The notes beneath the pieces were generated by a model. It made no database searches. It saw only the letters and a list, made by a program, of their open reading frames with translations, and was not told the DNA's origin. Position numbers and translations under genes: made by a program. This document shows positions 7,522 through 13,610 of a stretch of 13,610 nucleotides of DNA, in pieces; positions within the stretch are counted from its first letter, which is position 1; each line of letters starts with the position of its first letter. This DNA is from Porticoccaceae bacterium (GTDB lineage: Bacteria; Pseudomonadota; Gammaproteobacteria; Pseudomonadales; Porticoccaceae): contig DNBN01000086.1 in assembly GCA_003491845.1 (NCBI GenBank), positions 1 to 13,610 on the forward strand, written 5' to 3'.

Positions 7522-8226
7522 CTATAATATTGTCTTGTTGCGTGGACCAAATATGTCAGTTCCTACACGAACAATGGTTGCTTGCTCAAAAATGGCAGCC
7601 TCAAGATCCGCAGACATTCCCATAGAGAGAGTATCCAGTTTTTTGCAATTGTCCAGTGACCCATTAATCTTTTCCAACAACGAACGCAATTGCGCAAACG
7701 GTAGGCGTTGAGCTATGGGGTCATGCTGTGCTGCCGGAATCGTCATGAGACCGCGAAGTTTAATATTGGGAAGCTGTGCTATTTCCTCAACAACTAGGGG
7801 TATTTCATCGCCACTAAAGCCTGCTTTAGTGGCCTCTTGGTCAATGTTTACCTGTAAACAGATATTCAGGGGTGCCATCGTAGAGGGTCTTTGGGCACTC
7901 AAGCGTTGAGCGATTTTCAACCTACCAATGCTATGAACCCAAGAGAAATTTTCAGCAATTTGACGGGTTTTATTCGACTGAATAGGACCAATAAAATGCC
8001 ATTTTAGCCCAAGAGATTTAAGAATATCGATTTTCTCCAGTGCTTCTTGGAGATAGTTTTCACCAAAATCAGTAATCCCTGTTTGTGCCGCCTGCTGAAT
8101 ACTTTTTGTGTCGCGGGTTTTACTTACAGCCAACAACATTACACTGTTTGGGTCACGACCGCCGGCCACCGCCGCTGTTTGAAGTCGCGCTTTTACCCGT
8201 TCTATGTTTTCTTCTACTTTATGCAT
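7522..8226 (-). CDS. yggS: YggS/PLPBP, pyridoxal phosphate homeostasis protein
   Basis: The 234-residue TIM-barrel protein binds PLP without known enzymatic activity and buffers cellular PLP; loss in E. coli disturbs amino acid and keto acid pools. Lys36 in LLAVSKTR is the PLP Schiff-base lysine, at the same number as in E. coli. Other family blocks are DFGENYLQEAL, LKWHFIGPIQSNK, VHSIGRLKIAQRL, LQVNIDQEATKAGF, LRGLMTIPA, and LSMGMSADLEAAI, in which Ser and Met contact the phosphate, followed by the VRVGTDIFG end. The ATG at 8226 lacks a recognisable Shine-Dalgarno. A TATAAT hexamer sits just 8 bases upstream on the same strand, so a leaderless or near-leaderless transcript is possible. It is 39 bp after ruvX and 8 bp before proC. 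Confidence 0.96.
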   Translation of the reverse strand: MHKVEENIERVKARLQTAAVAGGRDPNSVMLLAVSKTRDTKSIQQAAQTGITDFGENYLQEALEKIDILKSLGLKWHFIGPIQSNKTRQIAENFSWVHSIGRLKIAQRLSAQRPSTMAPLNICLQVNIDQEATKAGFSGDEIPLVVEEIAQLPNIKLRGLMTIPAAQHDPIAQRLPFAQLRSLLEKINGSLDNCKKLDTLSMGMSADLEAAIFEQATIVRVGTDIFGPRNKTIL

Positions 8227-8234
8227 AGTATTAC

Positions 8235-8240
8235 ATTATA
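8235..8240 (-). promoter_or_regulatory. Possible -10 box (TATAAT) for yggS-proC-yggT
   Basis: In the 39 bp between ruvX and yggS the minus strand holds an exact TATAAT hexamer in a very AT-rich stretch next to the ten-base palindrome ATTAATTAAT. Initiation about 7 bases downstream would fall within a base or two of the yggS ATG. No good -35 hexamer is found at 16-18 bp, and there is no extended -10 TG. An exact hexamer in AT-rich sequence can arise by chance, so the call is tentative. Confidence 0.3.
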
Positions 8241-8265
8241 CTTATTAATTAATCAGTCTAGCATG

Positions 8266-8733
8266 TCAGGATGGTGAGAATAGCGGCTGACCAAGAGATG
8301 GGTCATCCAACCAGCTTTGAAGTATTAAAGCTGCTGCAATATGGTCGATTTTAGTTAAATCATTGGTGCGTTTGCGCTGCTCTTCATTTTGTTGCCGAAG
8401 TAATGATTTTGCTTCTCGACTGGTTAGTCGTTCATCAACCATACTGACGTCTATGTTATAACGCCCCTCCAGCCGGCGAGAAAATTTTCGCGCTCTGCCG
8501 CTTAGTTCGCTCTCACTACCGTCCATATTCAGAGGCAATCCCACAAGTAACATATTAGGTTTCCATTCTTGCAAGAGGTCACTAATAACAGACCATTGAG
8601 GGGTGCCATCCTGTGCTTTTATGATGGTTAATCCTTGGGCATTTTTAGTCAGTGTTTGGCCATAGGCGACGCCTATTTGTTTGAGACCAAAATCAAAAGC
8701 GATCACTGACTGTGGTTTGATCAAATTAGGCAT
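8266..8733 (-). CDS. ruvX: RuvX/YqgF, RNase H-fold nuclease for 16S rRNA maturation
   Basis: The 155-residue protein (from the chosen start) belongs to the YqgF Holliday-junction-resolvase-like family. In E. coli, YqgF takes part in 5'-end processing of pre-16S rRNA. The RNase H-like acidic residues are visible as Asp14 in AFDFG, Glu101 in VDERLTS, and Asp130 in KIDHIAA. IKAQDGTP (38-45) and VGLPLNMDGS (64-73) match the E. coli protein closely. A longer reading frame opens at 8772, but its first 13 residues overlap the yqgE end and have no counterpart in the family. The ATG at 8733 puts residue 1 just before the first beta strand. This start overlaps the yqgE stop by 8 bp, implying coupled translation. 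The C-terminal tail (about 140-155) is slightly longer than in E. coli. Confidence 0.94.
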   Translation of the reverse strand: MPNLIKPQSVIAFDFGLKQIGVAYGQTLTKNAQGLTIIKAQDGTPQWSVISDLLQEWKPNMLLVGLPLNMDGSESELSGRARKFSRRLEGRYNIDVSMVDERLTSREAKSLLRQQNEEQRKRTNDLTKIDHIAAALILQSWLDDPSLGQPLFSPS

Positions 8734-9301
8734 GTCCCATATCCGAAGACAACATGTCCAGATCAAGGCCAATTAAGGATGCTGCCGCATGTGCCCGTTC
8801 GTGACATGCAGTATTAAATATAATGGAAGAATCAGCAGGGATTGTTAGCCAACTATTGGTGGTTAACTCTTCTTCGAGCTGCCCTGCATCCCAGCTGGAG
8901 TAGCCTAGAGTGATCAGTGCATTGGAGGGACCTTTACCTTTGGCAATATCGCCCAGGATATCCTTAGATGCAGTAAGGCAAATGTCATCAGATATTGATA
9001 CCGTGGATTCCCAGGGAAGAGTTGATGTTCTATGCAGAATAAAGCCTCGATCTTTTGCTACTGGACCACCATCAAAAATAAGTTGATTTCCGCACTCAAG
9101 GTCGAATTCCAGGCCGAGCTGCTTGAAAATGGCCTTCGCAGGAATATTCATCTGCTGATTGACGATTAAACCCATGGCGCCATCTTGACTGTGTTCGCAG
9201 ATATATACTACTGACTGAGAAAATTGAGGATCATTTAAGCCTGGCATAGCCAATAAAAAGTGATTTTTCAGGCTGCTCACAACTTTTTTCTTATTTCGCA
9301 T
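8726..9301 (-). CDS. yqgE: YqgE/AlgH family protein (UPF0301, DUF179)
   Basis: The 191-residue protein (from ATG 9301) matches YqgE of E. coli through SLKNHFLLAMPGL, SVVYICEHSQDGAMGLIVNQ, FDGGPVAKDRGFILH, TASKDIL, LGYSSWDAGQLEEEL, and NSWLTIPAD, ending close to GHA. Biochemical function is unknown. The Pseudomonas member AlgH has been linked to alginate regulation, and the gene nearly always sits beside ruvX. In most relatives a PAD-x-x-ILF segment leads to a short alpha-helical end, which is preserved here (PADSSIIF, then HERAHAAASLIGLDL). The open frame can be extended to a GTG at 9319, but neither start has a strong Shine-Dalgarno. I prefer the ATG because the extra six residues have no family counterpart. 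It lies 88 bp downstream of gshB and overlaps ruvX by 8 bp. Confidence 0.92.
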   Translation of the reverse strand: MRNKKKVVSSLKNHFLLAMPGLNDPQFSQSVVYICEHSQDGAMGLIVNQQMNIPAKAIFKQLGLEFDLECGNQLIFDGGPVAKDRGFILHRTSTLPWESTVSISDDICLTASKDILGDIAKGKGPSNALITLGYSSWDAGQLEEELTTNSWLTIPADSSIIFNTACHERAHAAASLIGLDLDMLSSDMGHA

Positions 9302-9389
9302 AACGTTAATATGACCCACAATACGCTGAAACGCAATTCCTGATGATAATGATCAAAAACAACTGTTTGATAATGGCGGTCAGATAGCT

Positions 9390-10343
9390 TTACAGCCTCT
9401 TTAGCCTAGTAGCAATCGCCATCATTAGCTGATCGCCAATGGCAGTATTTTGCGCATTGTCAATTTCTCTTACACAGGTTGGACTGGTAACATTTATCTC
9501 TGTCAGATAGTCACCAATGACATCTAGACCGACAAAAATAAGTCCTTTTTCTTTTAGGCTGGGCGCGACCTGATTTGCAATCCATTGATCTCGCTCACTC
9601 AGGGGTTGGACAACGCCACGCCCGCCAGCGGCAAGATTTCCCCTGAATTCCCCCTTCGATGGGATGCGGGCTAAACAGTAGGGAACAACCTGTCCGTCGA
9701 CGACTAAAATACGTTTGTCACCCTCTAAAATTTCAGGCAGATAGCGCTGTGCCATAATCATATTTTTACCGTAGTCGGTAAGTGTTTCGATGATGACATT
9801 TAGATTTTGATCGCCATTTTTCACCCTGAAGATAGAGGTGCCACCCATGCCATCTAAGGGTTTATAAACAACTTCACCATGATCCTCTAAGAAGCTCTTC
9901 AATAAAGTTTCATCTCTACTGACAAGCAGGGGTGGAGTGCACTGAGGAAATTCTGTGGCGAAGACTTTTTCATTGCAGTCTCTTAGGCTTTGAGGTTTGT
10001 TGACGATTAGCGTACCCAAGCGTTCCGCAGCTTCAAGAATATAAGTTGAGTAAATAAATTCGCTATCAAACGGCGGATCTTTGCGCATTAAAATTACGTC
10101 TAGATCAGCAAGCGGCCTTATGGTCGGCTCACTCAATGCGAACCAACTTGCTTCATCCTCATAAACGTGCAATTCGGCCATTTTAGCATTGGGACCACTG
10201 TTGTCTAAAAATAAATCAGACTGCTCCATGTAAAATAATTGGTAGCCATACCGTTGTGCGGCTAGCAGCAGCGCAAGGGAAGTGTCTTTGTGATAATTTG
10301 ACGCTCCTATGGGATCCATGACTACGCCGAGAGATTTGTCCAT
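9390..10343 (-). CDS. gshB: GshB, glutathione synthetase
   Basis: The 317-residue ATP-grasp ligase joins gamma-glutamylcysteine and glycine to glutathione with ATP hydrolysis in the cytoplasm; the length equals the family norm. The N-terminal domain starts LGVVMDPIGASNYHKDTSLALLLAAQRYGY and has RKDPPFDSEFIYSTYILE (87-104). The ATP-grasp core shows NKPQSLRDCNEKV (115-127), YKPLDGMGGTSIFR (160-173, phosphate-binding loop), AQRYLPEI and GDKRILVVDG (209-217). FRGNLAAGGRG follows at 233-243, and the Mg-binding EINVTSPT is at 282-289. The ATG at 10343 is preceded by GAAGG at 7 bases. It is the first gene of the minus-strand run gshB-yqgE-ruvX, an order also seen in E. coli, and it is divergent from pilT across 177 bp. 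Confidence 0.97.
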   Translation of the reverse strand: MDKSLGVVMDPIGASNYHKDTSLALLLAAQRYGYQLFYMEQSDLFLDNSGPNAKMAELHVYEDEASWFALSEPTIRPLADLDVILMRKDPPFDSEFIYSTYILEAAERLGTLIVNKPQSLRDCNEKVFATEFPQCTPPLLVSRDETLLKSFLEDHGEVVYKPLDGMGGTSIFRVKNGDQNLNVIIETLTDYGKNMIMAQRYLPEILEGDKRILVVDGQVVPYCLARIPSKGEFRGNLAAGGRGVVQPLSERDQWIANQVAPSLKEKGLIFVGLDVIGDYLTEINVTSPTCVREIDNAQNTAIGDQLMMAIATRLKRL

Positions 10344-10396
10344 TACTATACCTTCACTATTTTTAAATTTTCACATCGTTAAAGATGAGCGTATGT

Positions 10397-10426
10397 TTAC
10401 CAATTGTGTCTTTAATGGTCTATACA
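10397..10426 (+). promoter_or_regulatory. Candidate sigma70 promoter for pilT
   Basis: In the 177 bp gshB/pilT divergent gap the plus strand has TTACCA (10397-10402), an 18-base spacer, and TATACA (10421-10426), matching 4/6 and 5/6 of the sigma70 consensus. Transcription would begin near 10433, giving a leader of roughly 88 bases to the pilT ATG. No sigma54-type GG/GC element was seen. The rest of the gap shows no open gene or obvious operator. Confidence 0.35.
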
Positions 10427-10520
10427 TTGTTTACTATCATCATTCGTTTGTGCTGCCACTATTTAGTACTCGGCGCAAATTGTCTGAAGATACACCCAGC
10501 AAAGTCAAGGAATGACACAC

Positions 10521-11561
10521 ATGGATATTAACAGTTTACTACTGCGCAGTATGAATGATGGCGCCTCAGATTTACATCTATCTGCAGGAATTTCACCAAT
10601 GCTGCGAATTAATGGCGAGTTAATTAAAACAGAACTACCTGCTGTATCCAAAGAGGTTTTGGATGAGTTCTTGCAAAGTTTATTGAACGACCATCAGCGC
10701 AATCAATTTGATCTCAGAACAGAGCTGGATTTTTGTGTTGATCTCCAGTCGAGTGGTCGATTTCGTGTCAATATATTTAATCAGCATCGAGGACGATCCG
10801 CAGTGTTTCGAGTGATCCCTGAACTTGTGCCGACATTTGAAAAATTAGCTACTGCAACTATTCTTGAAGAGCTTGCCTTATTGCCTAGAGGGTTAGTGTT
10901 AATTACTGGGCCAACTGGATCAGGTAAAAGTTCAACTTTAGCGGCGATGATCAATTATATTAACGAGCACAGACAATACCATATAATCACTATCGAAGAC
11001 CCAATCGAATTTGTGCATAAAAATAAACAGTCTTTGATACACCAACGCGAACTAGTAACTCACACAACTACTTTTGGTAGTGCTCTGCGCGCATCTTTGC
11101 GTGAAGACCCTGATGTTGTCGTAATTGGTGAAATGCGAGACTTAGAAACTATCCGACTGGCCCTTACTGCTGCGGAAACAGGCCATTTGGTGTTAGCCAC
11201 GCTGCATACGGCGTCTGCTGCATCTACCATTAACCGTATTATCGATGTTTTTCCAGCTGCAGAGAAGGATCTGGTGCGCTCTATGTTATCAGAATCTCTA
11301 CGTGGAGTAGTATGCCAAAATTTAGTTAAAAATCTTAAAGGTGGACGGAGTTTGGCCTCCGAAATTTTGATTGGAACACCAGCTGTTCGCAACTTGATAA
11401 GAGAAGATAAGATCCCTCAGTTATATTCGGTTATGCAAACTAATAGTTCTGCACAGATGCGGACTCTAGATCAAAGTTTACAATTATTACTCGATAATGA
11501 GGTAATTGAAGAATCTGTCGCCAAAGATAAGGCAAGTGTACCCAAGTCGATAAAAAAATGA
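10521..11561 (+). CDS. pilT: PilT, type IV pilus retraction ATPase
   Basis: The 346-residue hexameric ATPase powers pilus retraction (twitching, DNA uptake) at the cytoplasmic face of the pilus base. The PAS-like N-terminal domain (about 1-100) contains GASDLHLSAG (14-23) and FRVNIFNQHRG. The RecA-like domain has Walker A GPTGSGKS (130-137, Lys136), the Asp box TIEDPIEF (157-164), Walker B with catalytic Glu204 in VIGEMRDLET, and the His box (His222 and TLHTASA, His229). AVRNLIRE (288-295) matches the AIRNLIRE motif needed for retraction in PilT. This points to PilT rather than PilU or an assembly ATPase. Lys136 and Glu204 share the P. aeruginosa PilT numbering. AAGGA at 10507-10511 is 9 bases before the ATG at 10521, whereas the upstream ATG at 10512 is far too close to it, so 10521 is the start. 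No pilU follows. Confidence 0.95.
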   Translation: MDINSLLLRSMNDGASDLHLSAGISPMLRINGELIKTELPAVSKEVLDEFLQSLLNDHQRNQFDLRTELDFCVDLQSSGRFRVNIFNQHRGRSAVFRVIPELVPTFEKLATATILEELALLPRGLVLITGPTGSGKSSTLAAMINYINEHRQYHIITIEDPIEFVHKNKQSLIHQRELVTHTTTFGSALRASLREDPDVVVIGEMRDLETIRLALTAAETGHLVLATLHTASAASTINRIIDVFPAAEKDLVRSMLSESLRGVVCQNLVKNLKGGRSLASEILIGTPAVRNLIREDKIPQLYSVMQTNSSAQMRTLDQSLQLLLDNEVIEESVAKDKASVPKSIKK

Positions 11562-11570
11562 GATAAACGT

Positions 11571-11590
11571 TGCTGTTTAGTCAAGCAGCA
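11571..11590 (+). other. Stem-loop just after pilT
   Basis: TGCTGTTT (11571-11578) pairs with AAGCAGCA (11583-11590) around the tetraloop AGTC. This gives eight pairs including one G-U, starting 9 bases after the pilT stop. There is no T-run behind it, so it is not a classic intrinsic terminator. It may protect the pilT 3' end or act with Rho. A second AT-rich hairpin (11623-11630 with 11635-11642, loop GTTA) follows 32 bases later and likewise has only a weak T-rich tail. Confidence 0.4.
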
Positions 11591-11603
11591 TAGCCTTGGT
11601 TAG

Positions 11604-11704
11604 ACGCCTAGCGAGGAATACTGGGTATTTGTTAAAATACTCTTGTCCTTGTGAAACCCCTAGTGATACCCTTTTAGTTAATAATTTTAAACGCCTAATT
11701 AGGC
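11604..11704. promoter_or_regulatory. Palindromic sites (CCT-N4-AGG twice) upstream of the acyl-CoA ligase gene
   Basis: The sequence ACGCCTA-NNN-AGG occurs at 11604-11616 and again at 11691-11703, with dyad CCT-N4-AGG in both. The second copy lies in a perfect 12-base palindrome, GCCTAATTAGGC (11693-11704), five bases before the GGGGA ribosome binding site (11710-11714) of the ligase gene. The pair is 87 bp apart in a 158 bp gap, an arrangement compatible with a dimeric repressor controlling fatty acid or related catabolism. No regulator is encoded here and the element matches no operator I can name. A clear -35/-10 pair is not visible in the gap. Confidence 0.35.
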
Positions 11705-11719
11705 TGATAGGGGATATAT

Positions 11720-13339
11720 ATGAATGGTTTAATGATGGATTCGCAGCTAACGATAACAACAATAATGAAGCATGCTGATCGAATTCATAGAAATAGTGAG
11801 ATTGTTTCAGTTACGGGCGATAACCCTCGACATCGTTACACCTATGCTGATGCTTTTCGGCGTGTGCGTCAGCTAGCCAATGCGTTGCAAAATTGCGGCT
11901 TTAAACCGGGAGATCGCATTGCTACTCTTGCTTGGAACGATCATCGACATTTTGAACTTTACTATGCAATTTCTTGCTCAGGCCAGATTTGTCATACCAT
12001 TAACCCTCGGCTTTTCGCTGAGCAAATTGATTTTATTATCAATCATGCTGAAGACCAGTGGGTATTTACCGACCCTATGTTTGTGCCCCTACTCGAAGGC
12101 CTAAAAGAGTCTTTACCTACGGTGAAAGGATTTGTTGTGTTAACTGATGCGGCTAATATGCCCTCAAGTAGTCTTGAAAATGTGCACTGCTATGAGACTT
12201 TTATAGCTGATCAAGCAGATACTTTCGAGTGGCCAGACCTTGACGAGAATACAGCAAGCTCCATGTGTTATACCTCCGGCACTACCGGTAACCCAAAAGG
12301 TGTTGTTTACAGCCATCGAAGTACTGTGCTGCATTCAATTGTGGGTTCGTTGCCAGATGTTATGAGTCTCTCCGGCGATGATGTGATCATGCCGATTGTC
12401 CCGATGTTCCATGTAAATGCCTGGGGGACTGCTTACAATGGACCAATGGTTGGTTGCAAATTAGTCTTTCCCGGGCCAAAAATGGCCGATGGCGAAACGC
12501 TAACACAGCTTATTAATAATGAAAAAGTTAATTACTCTCTTGGCGTACCAACTGTTTGGTTAGCTTTAGTTGATTATCTCAATACGACGGGCGAGACGGT
12601 TGAAACTCTCAAAAGAGTTGTCGCTGGAGGCTCTGCTTGCCCTCTTTCTCTAATGAAGTCCATGGATAAATATGGAGTTTATATGCACGTTGGATGGGGA
12701 ATGACTGAAATGAGTCCTTTGGGGTCTTATAACAAACCCATGGGCTGGATGAAGGACTGCACTGAAGAGGAGAAGGATGCTTATCGAATTCGTGCGGGAC
12801 GGATTGTTTATGGGGTGGAAATGAAAATTGTCGACGCTGATAACAATTCTCTACCCTGGGATGGTATAGCCTCGGGTTTGCTCCTAGTAAAAGGTCCTTG
12901 GGTTTGCAATGGTTATTATCGACTTGAAGATCAGCCTGCATTAGATAGTGATGGGTGGTTTGATACTGGAGATATGGCGTCGATTGATGAGTATGGTTAT
13001 GTTGTCATCACTGATCGTGTTAAAGATGTAATTAAGTCAGGCGGAGAGTGGATTAGTTCGATTGATGTTGAAAATGCAGCCATGTCGCATCCTCATGTTC
13101 AAGAATCTGCAGTGATTGGTGTTGCCGACCCTAAATGGACGGAACGCCCGCTGCTAATTGTCATTCCAGCAGTTGGTGTGACACCTGATAAAGACTCTAT
13201 TTTGGCTTCCTTAGAGGGTAAAATAGCTAAGTGGTGGATTCCGGGCGACTGTGTTTTTGTCGATGAAATTCCACACACAGCTACAGGGAAAATAAGTAAA
13301 AAAGACTTGCGAGAGCAGTTCAAAGACTACAGCTATTAA
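11720..13339 (+). CDS. DmdB/AlkK-like acyl-CoA ligase (medium-chain fatty acid or 3-methylmercaptopropionate type)
   Basis: The 539-residue ANL-superfamily AMP-forming ligase activates a carboxylic acid to its CoA thioester through an acyl-adenylate. The start MNGLMM resembles the MLGQMM start of AlkK and DmdB proteins and has GGGGA 5 bases upstream. CHTINPRLF (91-99) is followed by the P-loop [11 protein letters not shown] (184-194) and PMFHVNAWG (228-236, Trp235 in the acyl pocket region). GGSACP (303-308), [11 protein letters not shown] (325-335), DGWFDTGD (411-418), [16 protein letters not shown] (431-446) and KWWIP complete the core. The catalytic C-terminal Lys524 is in HTATGKISK. AlkK from Pseudomonas and DmdB from Ruegeria look about equally shaped, although WWIP and the HTATGK end resemble DmdB slightly more. 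DmdB acts in DMSP demethylation, and no dmdA, dmdC or dmdD lies nearby, so the substrate is open. A strong terminator hairpin follows at 13363, so the gene is probably monocistronic. Confidence 0.9.
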   Translation: MNGLMMDSQLTITTIMKHADRIHRNSEIVSVTGDNPRHRYTYADAFRRVRQLANALQNCGFKPGDRIATLAWNDHRHFELYYAISCSGQICHTINPRLFAEQIDFIINHAEDQWVFTDPMFVPLLEGLKESLPTVKGFVVLTDAANMPSSSLENVHCYETFIADQADTFEWPDLDENTASSMCYTSGTTGNPKGVVYSHRSTVLHSIVGSLPDVMSLSGDDVIMPIVPMFHVNAWGTAYNGPMVGCKLVFPGPKMADGETLTQLINNEKVNYSLGVPTVWLALVDYLNTTGETVETLKRVVAGGSACPLSLMKSMDKYGVYMHVGWGMTEMSPLGSYNKPMGWMKDCTEEEKDAYRIRAGRIVYGVEMKIVDADNNSLPWDGIASGLLLVKGPWVCNGYYRLEDQPALDSDGWFDTGDMASIDEYGYVVITDRVKDVIKSGGEWISSIDVENAAMSHPHVQESAVIGVADPKWTERPLLIVIPAVGVTPDKDSILASLEGKIAKWWIPGDCVFVDEIPHTATGKISKKDLREQFKDYSY

Positions 13340-13362
13340 CCGAAATCATATGAAATGGTAGT

Positions 13363-13420
13363 CAAGCATGCCACTGATTTAGAGTTTAAGCGACTCTAAT
13401 GGCCTGCTTGTTACTTTTTT
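13363..13420 (+). terminator. Compound rho-independent terminator after the acyl-CoA ligase gene
   Basis: CAAGCATGCCA (13363-13373) pairs with TGGCCTGCTTG (13400-13410) at 10 of 11 positions; the mismatch is T13369/C13404. After a five-base bulge, an inner perfect stem TTAGAGT (13379-13385) pairs with ACTCTAA (13393-13399) around the seven-base loop TTAAGCG. The hairpin is followed by TTAC and six Ts (13411-13420). It begins 23 bases after the ligase stop. The T-tract lies only on the plus-strand side, so it terminates rightward transcription. Confidence 0.8.
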
Positions 13421-13483
13421 CAGAGCCTTCAAAGATGCGCAATAAGTAAAAATCATGATTTGGTTAATTTTGTTATTGGGGTT

Positions 13484-13610
13484 ATGAAAAACTATGTTGA
13501 GACGCGTAGTGGTTATCTGTCTTTTTTGAGTTGGGACATAAAGCGAACGATAGATTTTTGGCTCGATGACTGTCAACCACACAAGCGTGGCCTCGTTAAC
13601 AGAAGTAAAT
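13484..13610 (+). CDS. Possible start of an unrecognised gene, cut off by the right edge
   Basis: From the ATG at 13484 the frame stays open for 42 codons to the window end: MKNYVETRSGYLSFLSWDI and onward, ending near GLVNRSK. A GGGG stretch (13478-13481) sits close to the ATG with a short spacing of about 2 bases; a TTG at 13460 in the same frame is an alternative start. The composition (mixed charged and aromatic residues, two Trp) is protein-like, but 42 codons are too few to name a family. It lies 64 bases after the terminator T-tract, so it would need its own promoter. The sequence between 13421 and 13483 shows nothing else. Confidence 0.3.
   Translation, partial: MKNYVETRSGYLSFLSWDIKRTIDFWLDDCQPHKRGLVNRSK

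Noticed and set aside
8734..8772. Longer N-terminus for RuvX beginning MALIWTCC at 8772
   Set aside because: The 13 extra residues lie inside the yqgE coding end and have no counterpart in the family; the ATG at 8733 starts just before the first RNase H-fold strand.
9302..9319. YqgE start at the GTG at 9319
   Set aside because: It has no better ribosome binding site and adds six residues unlike the family. It is not excluded.
10309..10515. Plus-strand 68-codon open frame between gshB and pilT
   Set aside because: It starts inside gshB on the other strand, has no recognisable domain, and spans the divergent promoter region.
10512..10520. PilT start at the ATG at 10512
   Set aside because: The AAGGA ribosome binding site practically abuts it, whereas it is 9 bases from the ATG at 10521, which gives the usual MDI start and family residue numbering.
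11060..11392. Minus-strand 110-codon open frame within pilT
   Set aside because: It is fully inside a gene with all PilT motifs intact and is an antisense shadow.
11596..11778. Plus-strand 60-codon open frame ahead of the acyl-CoA ligase
   Set aside because: It begins with TTG without a ribosome binding site, runs through the palindromes, and overlaps the ligase start in another frame.
13379..13582. Minus-strand 67-codon open frame at the right end
   Set aside because: It reads through the terminator hairpin and has no ribosome binding site or family likeness.
1..13610. Mobile elements, CRISPR arrays, tRNA or rRNA genes, toxin-antitoxin or phage defence genes
   Set aside because: No transposase, regular repeat array, cloverleaf-like sequence or defence protein was recognised; nearly all of the sequence is accounted for by housekeeping genes and short gaps.

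Overview
The window looks like a housekeeping stretch of a gammaproteobacterial chromosome. The protein sequences read like orthologues from Pseudomonas, Escherichia and Vibrio-type genomes, with moderately AT-leaning base composition. The DmdB/AlkK-like acyl-CoA ligase and the mixed gene order would suit a marine oligotroph such as SAR92 or other Cellvibrionales, but that placement is inference. No mobile element, CRISPR array, rRNA or tRNA was recognised.

Layout, left to right. (1) 1-4927, all minus strand, read right to left: metX, metW, a DUF4426 periplasmic protein, rdgB, hemW, then an exported TAP-like alpha/beta hydrolase cut off by the left edge. metX and metW overlap by 4 bp and the next gaps are 21, 24 and 4 bp, so metX-metW-DUF4426-rdgB-hemW is probably one operon. 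(2) 5072-6118, plus strand: a Tas-type aldo/keto reductase with its own strong ribosome binding site, divergent from metX and convergent with yggT. (3) 6124-10343, minus strand: gshB, yqgE, ruvX, yggS, proC, yggT. (4) 10521-13610, plus strand: a lone pilT, a DmdB/AlkK-like acyl-CoA ligase ending at a long terminator hairpin, and the start of a possible further gene running off the right edge.

Functionally, the minus-strand blocks join methionine synthesis (MetX, MetW), nucleotide-pool cleaning (RdgB), haem handling (HemW), proline synthesis (ProC), PLP homeostasis (YggS), glutathione synthesis (GshB) and rRNA maturation (RuvX). They share a neighbourhood rather than a pathway. The order is a recognisable variant of the gammaproteobacterial array gshB-yqgE-ruvX-(yggR/pilT)-yggS-(proC)-yggT-yggU-(metX-metW-DUF4426)-rdgB-hemW. 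The differences are that yggU is missing with tas in its slot on the opposite strand, and that pilT sits beyond gshB, without pilU, instead of next to yggS.

I found no convincing undescribed system. The items most worth a second look are the array rearrangement, the substrate of the acyl-CoA ligase and a pair of CCT-N4-AGG sites upstream of it, the compound hairpin at 13363-13420, and a possible leaderless start for yggS.
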